23,556 bases of DNA from Rhizophagus sp. LPA8_4_AMF (GCA_021464525.1 JADRCO010001016.1:1-23556), one strand, 5' to 3'. Positions 1 to 9,660 are shown, counted from the first letter of the stretch. The notes: generated from the sequence alone by a model not told the origin. A program made the numbers and translations.

Positions 1-32
1 GGCAATAAATCACATGATACCGGATAAATCAC

Positions 33-139
33 TTATTCGGCACTTCGAGCCGAATAACTAACGCTACCTAAAGGTAGCTTGTTATATTGGGAATCAAATT
101 TGATCATTTGATCTCGGGCTCCGAAGTGCCGAATAACTA
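33..139. repeat. Foldback or MITE-like inverted repeat
   Basis: Seen: TTATTCGGCACTTCG-AGCC at 33-51 is repeated in inverted orientation at about 117-137 (GGCTCCGAAGTGCCGAATAA) with a single-base indel. The left arm is itself a perfect palindrome (TTATTCGGC at 33-41, GCCGAATAA at 49-57). A second small hairpin lies inside (GCTACCT at 63-69, AGGTAGC at 72-78). Its GC content exceeds the flanks. No clear target-site duplication was found, and the element may start before the window. A foldback DNA transposon remnant is the likeliest reading; a structured RNA is possible but unsupported. Confidence 0.55.
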
Positions 140-1700
140 TTTAAAAGTATTAACATAATAATAAAATTATTGGATAATAACGGGAGTTACTCCAACTAAT
201 GTCACGTGAGATTACAATACCTCATAAATATGATGGTTTCATTGTTTTGAAATGTAAATCACACTCCTTCGCCTTTTACATAAAATAAATAAATAAATAA
301 ATGTAAATCACGAGAATGACAAATAGGGTTAGGATTTAGTATTTTTACTACGCCAACAAATTATATTATTGTACAATATACTGTATCTCATTCTACATAT
401 TACATCATTGAATCAATATATCTAAATTGAAGCGCAGCATGATCCTCTACTGGCCACACTAAAAAAAAAAAGATAATAAATAAATAAATTGATTTGATTT
501 AATCATGAAACACTTTTTTTTCCTGTAAACATGAACGACTAATCATGTTGAACGTACTATTTTAAAATAGCGATTGTAATATAAACATAACTTTTTTTTC
601 AGTATATAGTCTATTTTTTACGGAATTCACACGGAGTTTTGAAAATTTTCTAATTTTACTAAACTAAAAAAATATATGATCACCATACAATAGCAATATT
701 TAATTAAGAAATGAGATTGGCAGATCCTCGATCCATTCTATAAAGCAATGTTATATGCTGATATGCAGCTCTTTCAGATAATATATTATAAAATATGATA
801 TTTATATATTTATTTTAATTAATATTAATTGATTATACAGTTCTGCTAACTACAATCAGGACAATGCATATTGGCGTTTCAGAATTGGTCATATGAGATC
901 TTTTTATTTAGAAATTTTTTTTATAATAATGATTTAATGATAAAGCGAATATACGCTTTAGCTTAATTTAATATGTTTATTGATTTATTACTAAACCAAA
1001 TATAATTATCATATATATTATCAGATGAATCATACGTAATATGTTACGATATCACAAATTTAGGTAGCGTGATAGAATTCTTTCGAAGAGATGACCTATA
1101 AATCAACCCTATTGTACATATAAAAAGAATTAATAATAATCGCGGATATCCGATATTCCTATTTGCTGCTTTAGCATTCTACCAATAATAATTTAGATTT
1201 CACTGATATTCTGATATGCGACTCCCGCGATCTTTAACATTTTTAGACAATAACAATTAATACGTGATGCATCACAAGATTGGTCATACGTATAGTACAG
1301 TAATTCATAGAACTTATTCCGATAATTATTGAAACAAAGAAAAAAAAGTTTTATTGTATTTTTTTAGATATAAACAATTTTTATGGACCGAATTTATTTA
1401 ATAAACCTTACAAACATTTAATAAAATTATTATTTAAAACTTATAACCCCCTAAACCAATTTATTTATATATCTATATAATAATACTTACGCAATATATA
1501 TAATTGTGATTCTTGATTCATCAAGTTTCGAATCAAGTTCAAAAAAACCGGAAATGAAAAAACGGAATCTTGTATTTTATAATTTAAATTTTTATTATAT
1601 TTTTCTAAATGTATCATATCTAGACCTTTAAATTATATACTCGAAAAAAGTGAAACCGTAATTTTAGACGAATATGGCTTCCCGTATGATAAATTGTTGA
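140..1700. other. AT-rich intergenic stretch, no gene seen
   Basis: No reading frame with protein-like composition and no convincing splice-site pair was found on either strand. It holds an (AAAT)n microsatellite at about 283-301 and many short A/T runs. Confidence 0.6.
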
Positions 1701-1710
1701 GTGTCTTTGG

Positions 1711-1830
1711 AACCGGATTTAAAAAATAAATCCGGTTTTATTTTACTTATAATATATCCGGTTTCCTTCGTTCCATCCGGATTTATTATATCCGGTTTCT
1801 TTCGATATTTAAATCCGAATATCATTAATT
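1711..1830. repeat. CCGG hairpin cluster, MITE-like remnant
   Basis: Seen: a perfect 11-bp inverted repeat, AACCGGATTTA at 1711-1721 and TAAATCCGGTT at 1727-1737. It is followed by three more ATCCGGTTT/ATCCGGATT words up to about 1802. A similar CCGGATT/CCGGTTT cluster occurs at 12235-12305. Such dispersed palindromic words suggest subterminal repeats of a decayed DNA transposon. No terminal repeat or target duplication was found. The 65-aa frame crossing it looks like a by-product of the repeats, not a gene. Confidence 0.45.
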
Positions 1831-1837
1831 ATCATTC

Positions 1838-2464
1838 TTTTTCAGTCATTTTTTATTTTAATTTTACAAGGTCACAGTCTTTGGGGCATGAATTATAATT
1901 AATAATTATACATTTTTCAATTTTTACATTTACGGTATATTTCTGAATTAAAATATCTTTATAGCGGATTTCATATTTTTCCATCTTTTTTATTTTTATA
2001 TTATTTTTATATACTGTAAACTTATTAACCTAATCATAATTAAATTTTTCAATTTTTGCCAACTTTTTACCACATATATTTTAAATTATACTAAGTCGCA
2101 TATTCTACTTTTACTACCTTTTTTACTGACGAATTTCTTTGAGGCGAGTAACAAATAGAGATAAATATTCTTTAAAAAGTCTGCTCCTTTTTTTTTATAA
2201 ATATGTTCCTGAAAATAAATTATCCGTTCTCAGAACCCATCCTCATGATTAGATGTTTGTGACTTTTTTAATTCAGAATATAAATTTATTATTGTACAAA
2301 CGTCATTTTTATTAAATGTTGTACATATATAATTTAGTGATTTTTATATTTAAAATACAACATAAAATAAGTGAAATAATATGAAATAAATAAATAGAAT
2401 AAATAGCAACAATTATAAGTATGGTAAATTACGCGAAAATCATTATGACCGCAGTTATTAAGTT
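1838..2464. other. AT-rich intergenic stretch, no gene seen
   Basis: Only short, low-complexity frames and T/A runs are visible on both strands. Confidence 0.55.
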
Positions 2465-2571
2465 TCAATAACATTTATCATGTGAAAGCAGATCTTTGCA
2501 GAACAAAAGAATAAAATTGCTATTAATGATATAATTTAATACATATTGGGTTGGAGAGTTTTTATTGTTAC

Positions 2572-2804
2572 CTATTTTTAGATAAGATAATGGAGAGAAG
2601 CTATTGAATTGGTAGATTCTATTGTCTAAGATTCGCAAAAATAACAGGGTTATTATTTCTACGTTTGGCACTACAATATCATCGGCCATAAGCGACTCCT
2701 CCTTTCACAAAGAAATCCCCAATGTAGCATCGTTAAAAGTTTTCCCCCTATCAAAAATTAATATGCATTCTTTTGGGGGCTTACTACCGAAAGCCGGCGT
2801 TGTC
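2572..2804 (-). pseudogene. Decayed coding block, unidentified protein
   Basis: Read on the minus strand from a 3' splice-like TTCGTAG (ending at 2805) to a donor-like G|GTAACA at 2572, one frame gives balanced, protein-like sequence: TTPAFGSKPPKECILIFDRG and then KTFNDATLGISL. After one in-frame TGA the same frame continues as KEESLMADDIVVPNVEIITL and LFLRILDNRIYQFNSFSPLS. The composition is far from the lysine/isoleucine/phenylalanine noise of neighbouring frames. The family is not recognised. The in-frame stop suggests a pseudogene or a missed small intron. It lies just downstream, on the same strand, of the segment at 2836-2901 that is homologous to 9218-9271, so the two may belong to one old gene. 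The plus-strand frame over the same bases appears to be a shadow. Confidence 0.4.
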
Positions 2805-2841
2805 CTACGAAAAAAAAAGATGATTTTTTTTTTTAGATAAA

Positions 2842-3189
2842 ATGAACGCCGAATTCTTTAATTTTTCCACAAGCTCTTTTGAGAGTTTCCTCTGGTAAGA
2901 AAAATTAAAAAACGTATGAACCATAAATTTCTATTTTTAATATTCGACTAACGTTCTGAACTTTTTTTTTTAATTATAATTACAGGTTCGATGGTGGAGC
3001 TGGAGTATATATTGTCATAGAAGGAGATGACTTTTATTCCTTCATGGATGCAACTGGCATGTAAGTACGTTTTTTCTGCTTCTTGCAATAATGTAGTAAT
3101 ATAATTCATGACTATTTATTACTCAAGTCTAAATCCATTATTTTTCTTATAGCTGTAATGAACATCTTGGTATTGCATCCCACCCTTAA
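2842..3189 (+). CDS. Possible three-exon 54-aa protein
   Basis: Exons 2842-2894, 2986-3060 and 3153-3189 join in frame. The introns are 91 bp and 92 bp. Donors are G|GTAAGA and T|GTAAGT, acceptors are AATTACAG and TTCTTATAG, and the first intron has a GACTAAC branch point. The product starts MNAEFFNFSTSSFESFLW, continues FDGGAGVYIVIEGDDFYSF, then MDATGICNEHLGIASHP, and ends at TAA. There is no signal peptide and no recognised domain. A 3' splice site (ending 2836) lies just before the ATG, so an upstream exon may exist. The end of exon 1 and its donor are copied in inverted orientation at 9218-9271, where FFNSSTSSSFVSFLW can be read with the donor in the same place. Caution: the antisense strand of exon 2 is also open and protein-like (ASCIHEGIKVISFYDNIYSS), and exon 1 antisense also looks conserved, so the true coding strand is unsettled. 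Confidence 0.35.
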
Positions 3190-4100
3190 TCCTCACACGC
3201 CTTGAATCGAGTTTTTGCGGGTCATAATAGGGAAACTATGTGAATACGTAGAAAGGTTCGTGAAAACTAAATTAGCGGTACAACAAGAAAAATCGCTTCA
3301 ATTTTCGAAATTTCAACAACTCTAGTTTCGGAAAACTTCCTATATTGACGTATAGATTTACTACTCGTATTAAAAGCTTTATTCACATGATTATTTCTAT
3401 CTTATTAGATTTCCTGAACCCCAATAATTTCTAAAGAATCTGAGCAAATGAGCTCAAATACATGTGTTATACTTAAAGGTAATGCTAGAATTCTTATAAT
3501 CAATTACTTTCGCTCCCAAACAAATTATTTAAATCATTGATTGAATTATTATATATTTTCACTGATTAGGTAACACCAAGTTCTATTAACTAAAGACAAC
3601 TAAAGGACATGAATGAAGGATCATCCTGCATTCTTTCAATATCAGAGAGAACAGGAAAAAAAAAATTTTTTTAAATTCAAGCATCTGAAAGAACGATGTT
3701 TGATGGTATATTTTTTTGCAACAAAAGCTTGCTTTTTTTGGTTAATAATCAAAGAGAGTGCTACTGGAAGTAATGAAACAATTCTGCTTAATTGCAGATT
3801 AAAAAAAAAAAAAAGAAATATCTCAGGGATTTTTTATCCTTTTTACATAGGTTATTTTTTTTTTAAAAAAAAAGTTTTTTTTAATGTATTTAATGTATTC
3901 AAAATTTAAGATTTCTATTTTTTACGCTTAAGATTTCTATGATTAAAATTTCTATGATTAAGTTTTTCTATGTAAATAAAAATCTTTTATGACAAATTTA
4001 ATTCCGGCTAGCATTAAAATATTGATACCGTACTAATGCAATTGGGATAAAATTATCTCTATAATAAACGTGAAATTCTTATGTCCTCTACGACAAGTAT
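3190..4100. other. Intergenic, one weak ORF
   Basis: The stretch holds a 98-aa plus-strand frame at 3613-3909 whose first 55 residues are mixed in composition (it begins MKDHPAFFQYQREQEKK and includes ESATGSNETILLNC). The rest is lysine/phenylalanine runs translated from poly-A and poly-T. It could be a decayed exon, but no paired splice sites or homologous copy in the window support it. Confidence 0.3.
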
Positions 4101-4112
4101 GTTACATACAGT

Positions 4113-4173
4113 CAATCTCGATGTACCCGATACTTACTCGACAATAAATCTCATTGTACCTATATTATATATG
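4113..4173. repeat. Pogo/mariner-like terminal sequence remnant
   Basis: It begins TACAGTCAATCTCGATGTACC and contains a diverged direct repeat of about 20 bp (AATCTCGATGTACCCGATA, then AATCTCATTGTACCTATATT). Tc1/mariner and pogo-type elements in fungi commonly begin TACAGTCAA/TACAGTYRA followed by subterminal repeats. Only one end is visible, and there is no transposase frame. Assignment is by resemblance only. Confidence 0.3.
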
Positions 4174-4647
4174 TAACATGTGGCTGAAATAAAATTTAAA
4201 ATTGTTTTGAATATTGCGCCATCTTTCCTAAGACAACAGTATCGCTGTAAATATCAAAAAATATGATTTTTGCATTTTGTATGTTACGCAATGTAATACT
4301 TATATGTTTAAAAATTTTCGTGTAATATTTATTGAATAGACACATAATACAAATAGTTTATTAGAATAGATACAATATAGTGAATACAAATGGTTTTTCG
4401 TATTAATTGATTTTTCATAAAAAATTTAATATTCTCTAACAATTAAGAATTAATTTTAATTTTTCTCCACCAGCTTTATAAGGTTTGGGCAGAATATTGA
4501 CTATCGCTTAACTTAATGAGTTGCTTTCCTTTTGACATGGAATTCTTTTAAATTTTTTGTTATAATGGATATCGTTAAATATAAGTCCACTCCAGGAATG
4601 GACTCTAAATAAATAATAAAATAAAACAATTTAAAATATTAATTATG

Positions 4648-4689
4648 ATACGGATCACTTTTAAAATCATCTTTTATTGTGATCCGTAT
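4648..4689. repeat. Perfect 11-bp hairpin
   Basis: ATACGGATCAC at 4648-4658 pairs with GTGATCCGTAT at 4679-4689 across a 20-nt AT-rich loop. No gene adjoins it on either side. It may be a small inverted-repeat element or a transcript-end structure. Confidence 0.5.
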
Positions 4690-6100
4690 TACATCTTGCA
4701 TTTGAGTAGTGATAATAGAACACGAGATTAATCTTTTCTCTCTAATTCTTTGGTCTTCAGTCTTTAAAGAGTTTTGACATATTTTTGTCCTAACTTAAAT
4801 AAAAGTAAAAAAATGAGCTTTAAATGAAATTAAAAAGTGACTATTTAAAATAAAGATTAACTATTACTATACCTCTATTAATTTCTATCATAATATTCCA
4901 TCCTATAATAAAATATTTATTTTGGTTTTTCAACCTATAATCAAATAATAAAAATAAAAATACGTTAGTCAAAAATTAAAATTAATTATAAACAACATAA
5001 ACCTCGTCACATAACTTACCAGGAAAAGAAGGATTTAGGGAAATCCGAATTTTATTTTTTTTCAAATTTTTAATATTCAGGGGAATAAGCCAACCTGTTT
5101 ATATAGCATATAAAATTAACCGTAAAGATAAGCCATTTTTTAATATTTGTGGAAAAGCGCTGGGCTTATGTACTGCTCACGTCCGCTGTGTTAGAATAAA
5201 CCAATTAAATTGCAGTATATGAGCTCGTGTAAAGGTTTTTTTTCTCTTAATTCGCTGAATATGGAAGTATGAATTGAAATTCCGGTATTGGAGAAAGAAA
5301 TCAATGAGGCTGCAAAACTTTTACGAAAAAAATAATCAAAAACGAGCATTCAAACTTGTTTTAAAACATATTTTTGGAAACAAAAAAAACCATAGATAGC
5401 AACAGCCGCATTACATATGTTACATTGTTACATACTTGCCATCTGCTCACATGATTAGTGTCAATCAATATATAATAAATAATCGGTAAACCAAAGGCTA
5501 AATGCGACGAAAATAAAAACAAAAGCTAAGATATAATTTTTAACGGTCTTTCATACGAGAAAATAATATCACTAATTTTTTTATGAATTGATCTAATCAT
5601 ATATCAATATGGATCTAGTGGTAAAATATTTAATTTGTTAAAATCTTTGATTGTTTAAACTCTTTATTGATGAAATTATTGTCATTTCTAAGTTCACCTT
5701 CTTATTTAAAGAAAAAATAAAGAAAAAAAATAAAAAATGAATAAATTTCATGCTTCAATAATTTAGAACCTTTAACTTCTTTCTTGATTGGATATTTCAA
5801 TCCAAATTGGTGTACAATATCCTATATATAACACGAATAAATATTCTAATTGAAGAAAATTTAAACAAAAAATATTTTTTTAAAATATAATTCGAAATCA
5901 TCGAGAAAAGAACGAAATAATTTTGACATACTCCAAAAATAGTAACTCGCACTAAAGATTTGAAGAAGAATACAAAAGATCATATACCAAATCCATTAAG
6001 GATAATTTGTTATTTTTTTAAAAAAAACAAACCCGAAATTTAATTCAAAAGCTCCTCAAATACCAGGAAAAGTTTATTCAATTTTCAGAATTTTCATAAT
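4690..6100. other. Mostly empty intergenic stretch
   Basis: No supported gene. A GC-richer patch sits at 5150-5215 and has no tRNA-like or coding pattern that I could establish. A 19-codon plus-strand fragment ending in a stop near 5334 reads EIPVLEKEINEAAKLLRKK and could be the tail of a lost exon, but it has no clear acceptor. Confidence 0.4.
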
Positions 6101-6273
6101 TTATCTCTCTAATTCCTCTTCATCGTCTTTCTTCATTTTCATCTGATCCTTATTCTCGACTACTCGTTTTCTATATTTGTATTAGATATAAATTAATAAA
6201 ATTTGATAAAGGACATTTAGTCAATATACCTATATTTTTGCTTATCGAAGAATGATGCTACAGTATATGCCGA
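6101..6273 (-). CDS. Last two exons of a minus-strand gene, partial
   Basis: On the minus strand an acceptor CTTATTTTAG precedes exon 6273-6230, which encodes SAYTVASFFDKQKY. Its donor AG|GTATAT opens a 59-bp intron that ends ACAAATATAG. The final exon 6170-6101 joins in phase and encodes RKRVVENKDQMKMKKDDEEE then LER before TAA. The tail is highly charged, lysine-rich then acidic, typical of a soluble C-terminus. The protein family is not recognised. Upstream exons could not be linked in frame, so the 5' part is missing or decayed. A second acidic C-terminus of similar layout lies at 7069-7251 on the same strand and aligns partly at DNA level, suggesting tandem paralogues now separated by a MITE insertion. 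Confidence 0.45.
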
Positions 6274-6570
6274 CTAAAATAAGAAAATATATTAACTAAA
6301 ACAATAATTATTATAATAGCTTCTTTCAATGATATAACAAACCATTCTTACCAAAATAGTTTCTCATATAGAACGACCACTATGACTACTATGAGTCTAT
6401 GGGTAGTAACCTAATCTATTTTTTTTATCTAAAAAATTATTTCAAAAAAATTTGAATCGTTGTCGAGTTTCATAAAATGATCCTGTAGTAAAGAAAATAT
6501 GAAAGATCCATGGTCAACACTGAATAAAGGGAAAAAATAGTGCACAGTCAATATAATAGTTGAGTAGTGT

Positions 6571-6924
6571 ATGATGATTAGGGATGGAATCGGTTCAAAA
6601 TGAGTCGACTCGAGTCGATTCTGGAACCGATCTTAAATTTGAAAGATTCTGGGTCTCTTGGGCTTTAAACTACTTTTAACCATAAAAACCGTTCTGGACT
6701 TCGAACCGATTTTGAACCGACTTCAAGAACCGACTCAAATTGAGTCATCTGACGATTACATACCAACTATCATTTGAAGGCCAATCAAAATTTTTCTGAT
6801 TGATCATCATCACATGCTCTACTTGTGTCTTAAATTTGATGCACGTAGCTCATTTTTTTATTTATTAGAGCCGATGTGGAACCGAATTAGAACCGATGAA
6901 CCGATTTCCATCCCTAATGATGAT
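6571..6924. mobile_element. hAT-type MITE with 8-bp target-site duplication
   Basis: The element spans 6579-6916 (338 bp). The left end TAGGGATGGAATCGGTTC and the reverse complement of the right end TAGGGATGGAAATCGGTTC differ by one base insertion. It is flanked by perfect 8-bp direct repeats ATGATGAT (6571-6578 and 6917-6924). An 8-bp target duplication and TAGGGATG-type ends are hallmarks of the hAT superfamily (compare maize Ac/Ds ends). The interior repeats GAACCGA and GAGTCGA words and has no transposase frame, so it is non-autonomous. Near-identical ends and an intact duplication indicate a fairly recent insertion. The small frame starting inside it at 6814 is not a gene. Confidence 0.9.
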
Positions 6925-7068
6925 ACATGTAAATTTAATTCTTACCAAAGTAGTTCCAAATGTTTCAATTTTTGTAAATTTTTTTTATCAAAAAAAAAAG
7001 ACCGTTAAAATATATATGTAAGAAATGATCCTTTCCATTTGACTTGAATTTTATCGTCATCATTTCAT

Positions 7069-7617
7069 CTAGTCCTTCTTTAATAATTTATCTAACCCCT
7101 CATCATCATCTTCTTCTTCTTCTGATCCGCTTTTTTCATCAATTTTTAAAAAAGTAAAGTTCCTATATGTTTTATTAAAAAAGAAGAACAAATTGAAAAT
7201 ATTAGTTGATGTAACAATAGGTACAGATGATAAAATAGTTAAAATATATAATTACAAGGTTTCTTAAATTCGTATTTTCACAACCAATTCTCAACGAAAC
7301 ATTCGTTATCCCAAGTTGGTATCAAACATCATTATTTTCCTTCCATTTAATCCGAATTTTGGTTCAGGATGTCCGGGTTGTTCGACTTCAATTGATTTGG
7401 ATAATAAATGTGTTCTTGTAAAAAAAATATGTTGATCGAAACTATTAAAAGTATAAACTACTATAATTAGCAATGTCTATCTTTTTCTTACAAGAAATAA
7501 GAGCTTGCAAATGCAAATTAGAAAACTATCTCATGTTCGTTGTCTTCTCATAATCTCAAAATACGCTTCCGTATGTTAGAACGAGATGTCCAATTTCCAT
7601 TTCATCAAAATTTTGTG
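7069..7617 (-). pseudogene. Decayed minus-strand gene with acidic C-terminus
   Basis: Three minus-strand blocks look protein-coding but lie in different frames. After an acceptor-like ACCTTAG (exon start 7617) comes QNFDEMEIGHLVLTYG, with EAYFEIMRRQRT in the next frame. Around 7430-7310 comes THLLSKSIEVEQPGHPEPKF then GLNGRKIMMFDTNLG, continuing in another frame as ITNVSLRIGCENTNLRNL. From 7251 to 7069 an open 60-codon frame ends KIDEKSGSEEEEDDDEGL then DKLLKKD before TAG. The last block resembles the charged tail at 6101-6273 and has a FFFNKTYR/FFDKQKYR match. I cannot name the family. Frame changes without clear introns suggest a degraded gene, although missed small introns cannot be excluded. 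No ATG-initiated frame covers any of these blocks. Confidence 0.4.
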
Positions 7618-8127
7618 CTAAGGTTATACAGGTATTTTTAAGTTAATCTTGACAAAGGAACAAATAGTCATGAATTGCAAAAAATCATTTTATAAGAAAA
7701 AATATAAAAAAAAGTATACATACCGGCTTTACATTGTAAAGAAGAAGAAAAAAAATAGATTATTTATGTGTGATCATAATTCTCAAAAATTGATGACTCA
7801 TCATCAAAGTTTAAAAGGTACATCATAACTCCTAGAGTTAATAATTATTTTAATATACCTAAGTTTAACCGTAAATATATTAATATAATGAGCTCAAAAT
7901 GGTCCATTAATTAAAAGTGACAATGAAAAAATTACACTTTACCTATAAAAACAAATACATGTCTTCACAAAAAATGGTAGACAAGGTTCAATTAAAATGA
8001 CCTCCCATAATTTAACTTATTTTTATAATAAATTTTTGTATATATGTGAGTCTAGCTTGAATCTCACAATTAGTAAATAGTCGAATTATTAAAAGTATTT
8101 AGATACAGTCAACACGAATTCCGTTTT

Positions 8128-8225
8128 TTTTTCTTACCAGAAGAACTTGAAGCAAAATTGGAATGAATATATGATAAATATTTTGTACGACAGGTTCGCC
8201 CCAAATTAGAAACTTGTTTTGGTAT
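8128..8225. other. Coding-like segment with splice signal, strand unclear
   Basis: TTTCTTACCAGAAGAA at 8130-8145 can be read as a plus-strand acceptor followed by KNLKQNWNEYMINILYDRFA, or as plus-strand frame FLPEELEAKLE to a stop. On the minus strand it reads as an exon ending TTCTTCTG|GTAAGAAA. The splice-like core TTCYTCTG|GTAAGAAA is shared with 2887-2901 and with the minus strand of 9218-9231. Just upstream, TACAGTCAACACGAATTCCG (8104-8123) resembles a mariner-type end. The segment may be one diverged copy of a repeated exon. Confidence 0.3.
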
Positions 8226-8279
8226 ATTAAGATGTTTTTTAGGGTTGGGTATGAAATTGCTTAATATATTCACTCGGAA

Positions 8280-8980
8280 TTAAGATTAACCACCAAATCC
8301 ATGTGATCACGCCCTTTTTTTTAGTTAAAATAAAAAGTACATGATGTAATAAAACATGTAATTCGTGGGAAATAAGTATTATTTATATAATTAACTCTGT
8401 ATGTCGATTACATTTATAGAAAACTCTGTACGACAAAGTCTGAGCGACAAAATAATAGACGACAAATAGGATTTACATAAAAAAAAATCAACAAATATTC
8501 ACACATTACATACACTTTTAAATAATGTCACTGGTAAATCTAAATTATTTTCAATCATATTTTATTTTGGGTAAGCTTAAAGAATAAGTACAAATCGCGG
8601 GTAATTTTACGAAAAAAAATAATTTTTTTTACGACGAAGAAAGGGGAAGGCGAAGAATAAAAATAAAACGAGGAAATAGAATTTTTTTTTTCTTAGTGGG
8701 GCTCGCAAGTGACCTTAATGACCTAATTATTTGAGTAGTCATTTGACATTTGCTGCTGAATGCGAATATTATTTTTTTTTTTTCGTTCTAAAAATCTGAG
8801 TGGACTGCTTTTTTTTGTCCAAATTAAAAAATTCATCAAACATCTTTTAGATGTTCAATTGGTTTGTTGTTGAGTGAGAAAAAAATCCTGTTTTTTTCAA
8901 CTGCATTCGGTTTCGTAGATGATGATAGGTTAAATGAGGAAAAGGGGAGAAATATCTTCTACAATGATGTTTGTCTAGTA
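8280..8980. other. Intergenic stretch, no gene seen
   Basis: T-runs and short GACAAA repeats (8430-8470: ACGACAAAG, GCGACAAAA, ACGACAAAT) are visible, but no coding frame. The GACAAA repeats may be the subterminal part of a decayed element. Confidence 0.4.
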
Positions 8981-8985
8981 TAATA

Positions 8986-9090
8986 ATGTGTGGAATATTA
9001 GAACAGAATTGTGAGCAAGTTAAAGATGCTTATTTAAAGAAAATAGAAGAAAATGGCTTACAGCTATATTTCGAAAAAAAAGTCACTTAA
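8986..9090 (+). CDS. Short coding-like exon, unidentified
   Basis: From ATG at 8986 the frame reads MCGILEQNCEQVKDAYLKK then IEENGLQLYFEKKVT and stops at 9090 (34 aa). Composition is balanced and unlike the surrounding low-complexity frames. If a weak donor GTCACT at 9082 is used, it would join the acceptor TTCTTACCAG (ending 9228) and continue RKLTNEELVEELKN to TAG at 9271-9273, giving a 46-aa product. The non-consensus donor makes that join doubtful. No domain is recognised. It could equally be a fragment of a larger lost gene. Confidence 0.3.
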   Translation: MCGILEQNCEQVKDAYLKKIEENGLQLYFEKKVT

Positions 9091-9217
9091 GTGCCATTTG
9101 GACGATTGTTTGATAGATTGAATGATTAGGATAATTATAATTCTCTGACCTGAGCCTGAAATACGTATTAAAATAATTAGAATTCTTAATTAATCACCAA
9201 TAACGTCCTTATACAGT

Positions 9218-9271
9218 TTCTTACCAGAGGAAACTCACGAATGAAGAGCTTGTAGAAGAATTGAAGAATTA
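9218..9271. repeat. Inverted copy of the 2852-2901 exon end
   Basis: The minus strand of this segment aligns to 2852-2901 with a few substitutions and one 3-base indel. The last 20 bases, GAGTTTCCTCTGGTAAGAAA, are identical. Readings differ by strand. Plus, after the acceptor CTTACCAG: RKLTNEELVEELKN here against RKLSKELVEKLKN in the antisense of the other copy. Plus, other frame: RACRRIEELGAYYIR against RACGKIKEFGVHFI. Minus, with a donor: FFNSSTSSSFVSFLW against FFNFSTSSFESFLW. The conserved 3-base indel and mostly conservative changes point to coding origin, but which strand codes is not settled. Confidence 0.6.
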
Positions 9272-9485
9272 GGTGCATATTATATAAGGGTAAGGTCAGC
9301 GATTGGTGATACATAAACTAATTTTTGAAAAGGAGGAAAAAACATGTTTTATAAAGTATTATTTAGGAAATCCTTGTGAAAAAGAGGCTTATTACACGCT
9401 GCATTGTTAAGAAAATTCCAAATGAAAAATTGTAGTAAATTTAAATGAAACTTTACAGAAGCGAGATATTAAAATTCTTCTTTAG

Positions 9486-9653
9486 GCATCTCAAAATCTG
9501 CCCCAAAAAGCCCTTCAAAAAGCCCAGCATAGCCAGTATAGCCGCCCCGTTTTCACAAAATTTACTGTTTCTTCGACTTTGCGAATGGATTCAACAGGAG
9601 AATATCCTTGGGCAGTGCCACAACCAAGACACAATTCTAAGACCAAACAATAA
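9486..9653 (+). CDS. Possible terminal exon, Gln/Ser/Pro-rich
   Basis: A good acceptor (AAATTCTTCTTTAG, ending 9485) opens a 55-codon frame ending at TAA 9651-9653. It reads ASQNLPQKALQKAQHSQYSR, PVFTKFTVSSTLRMDSTGEY and PWAVPQPRHNSKTKQ. The segment is clearly GC-richer than its flanks and the reading is hydrophilic, with glutamine, serine and proline, as in disordered fungal protein tails. A 71-aa ATG frame (9445-9660) overlaps in another phase and crosses the acceptor; I consider it the less natural reading. The upstream exon was not found with confidence. No domain is recognised. Confidence 0.35.
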   Translation, partial: ASQNLPQKALQKAQHSQYSRPVFTKFTVSSTLRMDSTGEYPWAVPQPRHNSKTKQ

Positions 9654-9660
9654 GCCATAA

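Noticed and set aside
283-301. CRISPR-like short repeats
   Set aside because: This is a plain AAAT microsatellite. No array of spaced identical repeats exists anywhere in the window.
2622-2840. 72-aa plus-strand ORF
   Set aside because: The opposite strand has the more protein-like reading, and this frame ends in translated poly-A and poly-T.
5150-5215. tRNA or other RNA gene in a GC-richer patch
   Set aside because: No cloverleaf arms, no GGTTCGA-type box B and no conserved ends could be matched.
6814-7008. 64-aa plus-strand ORF
   Set aside because: It starts inside the hAT MITE, runs through its right end and target duplication, and ends in a poly-A tract.
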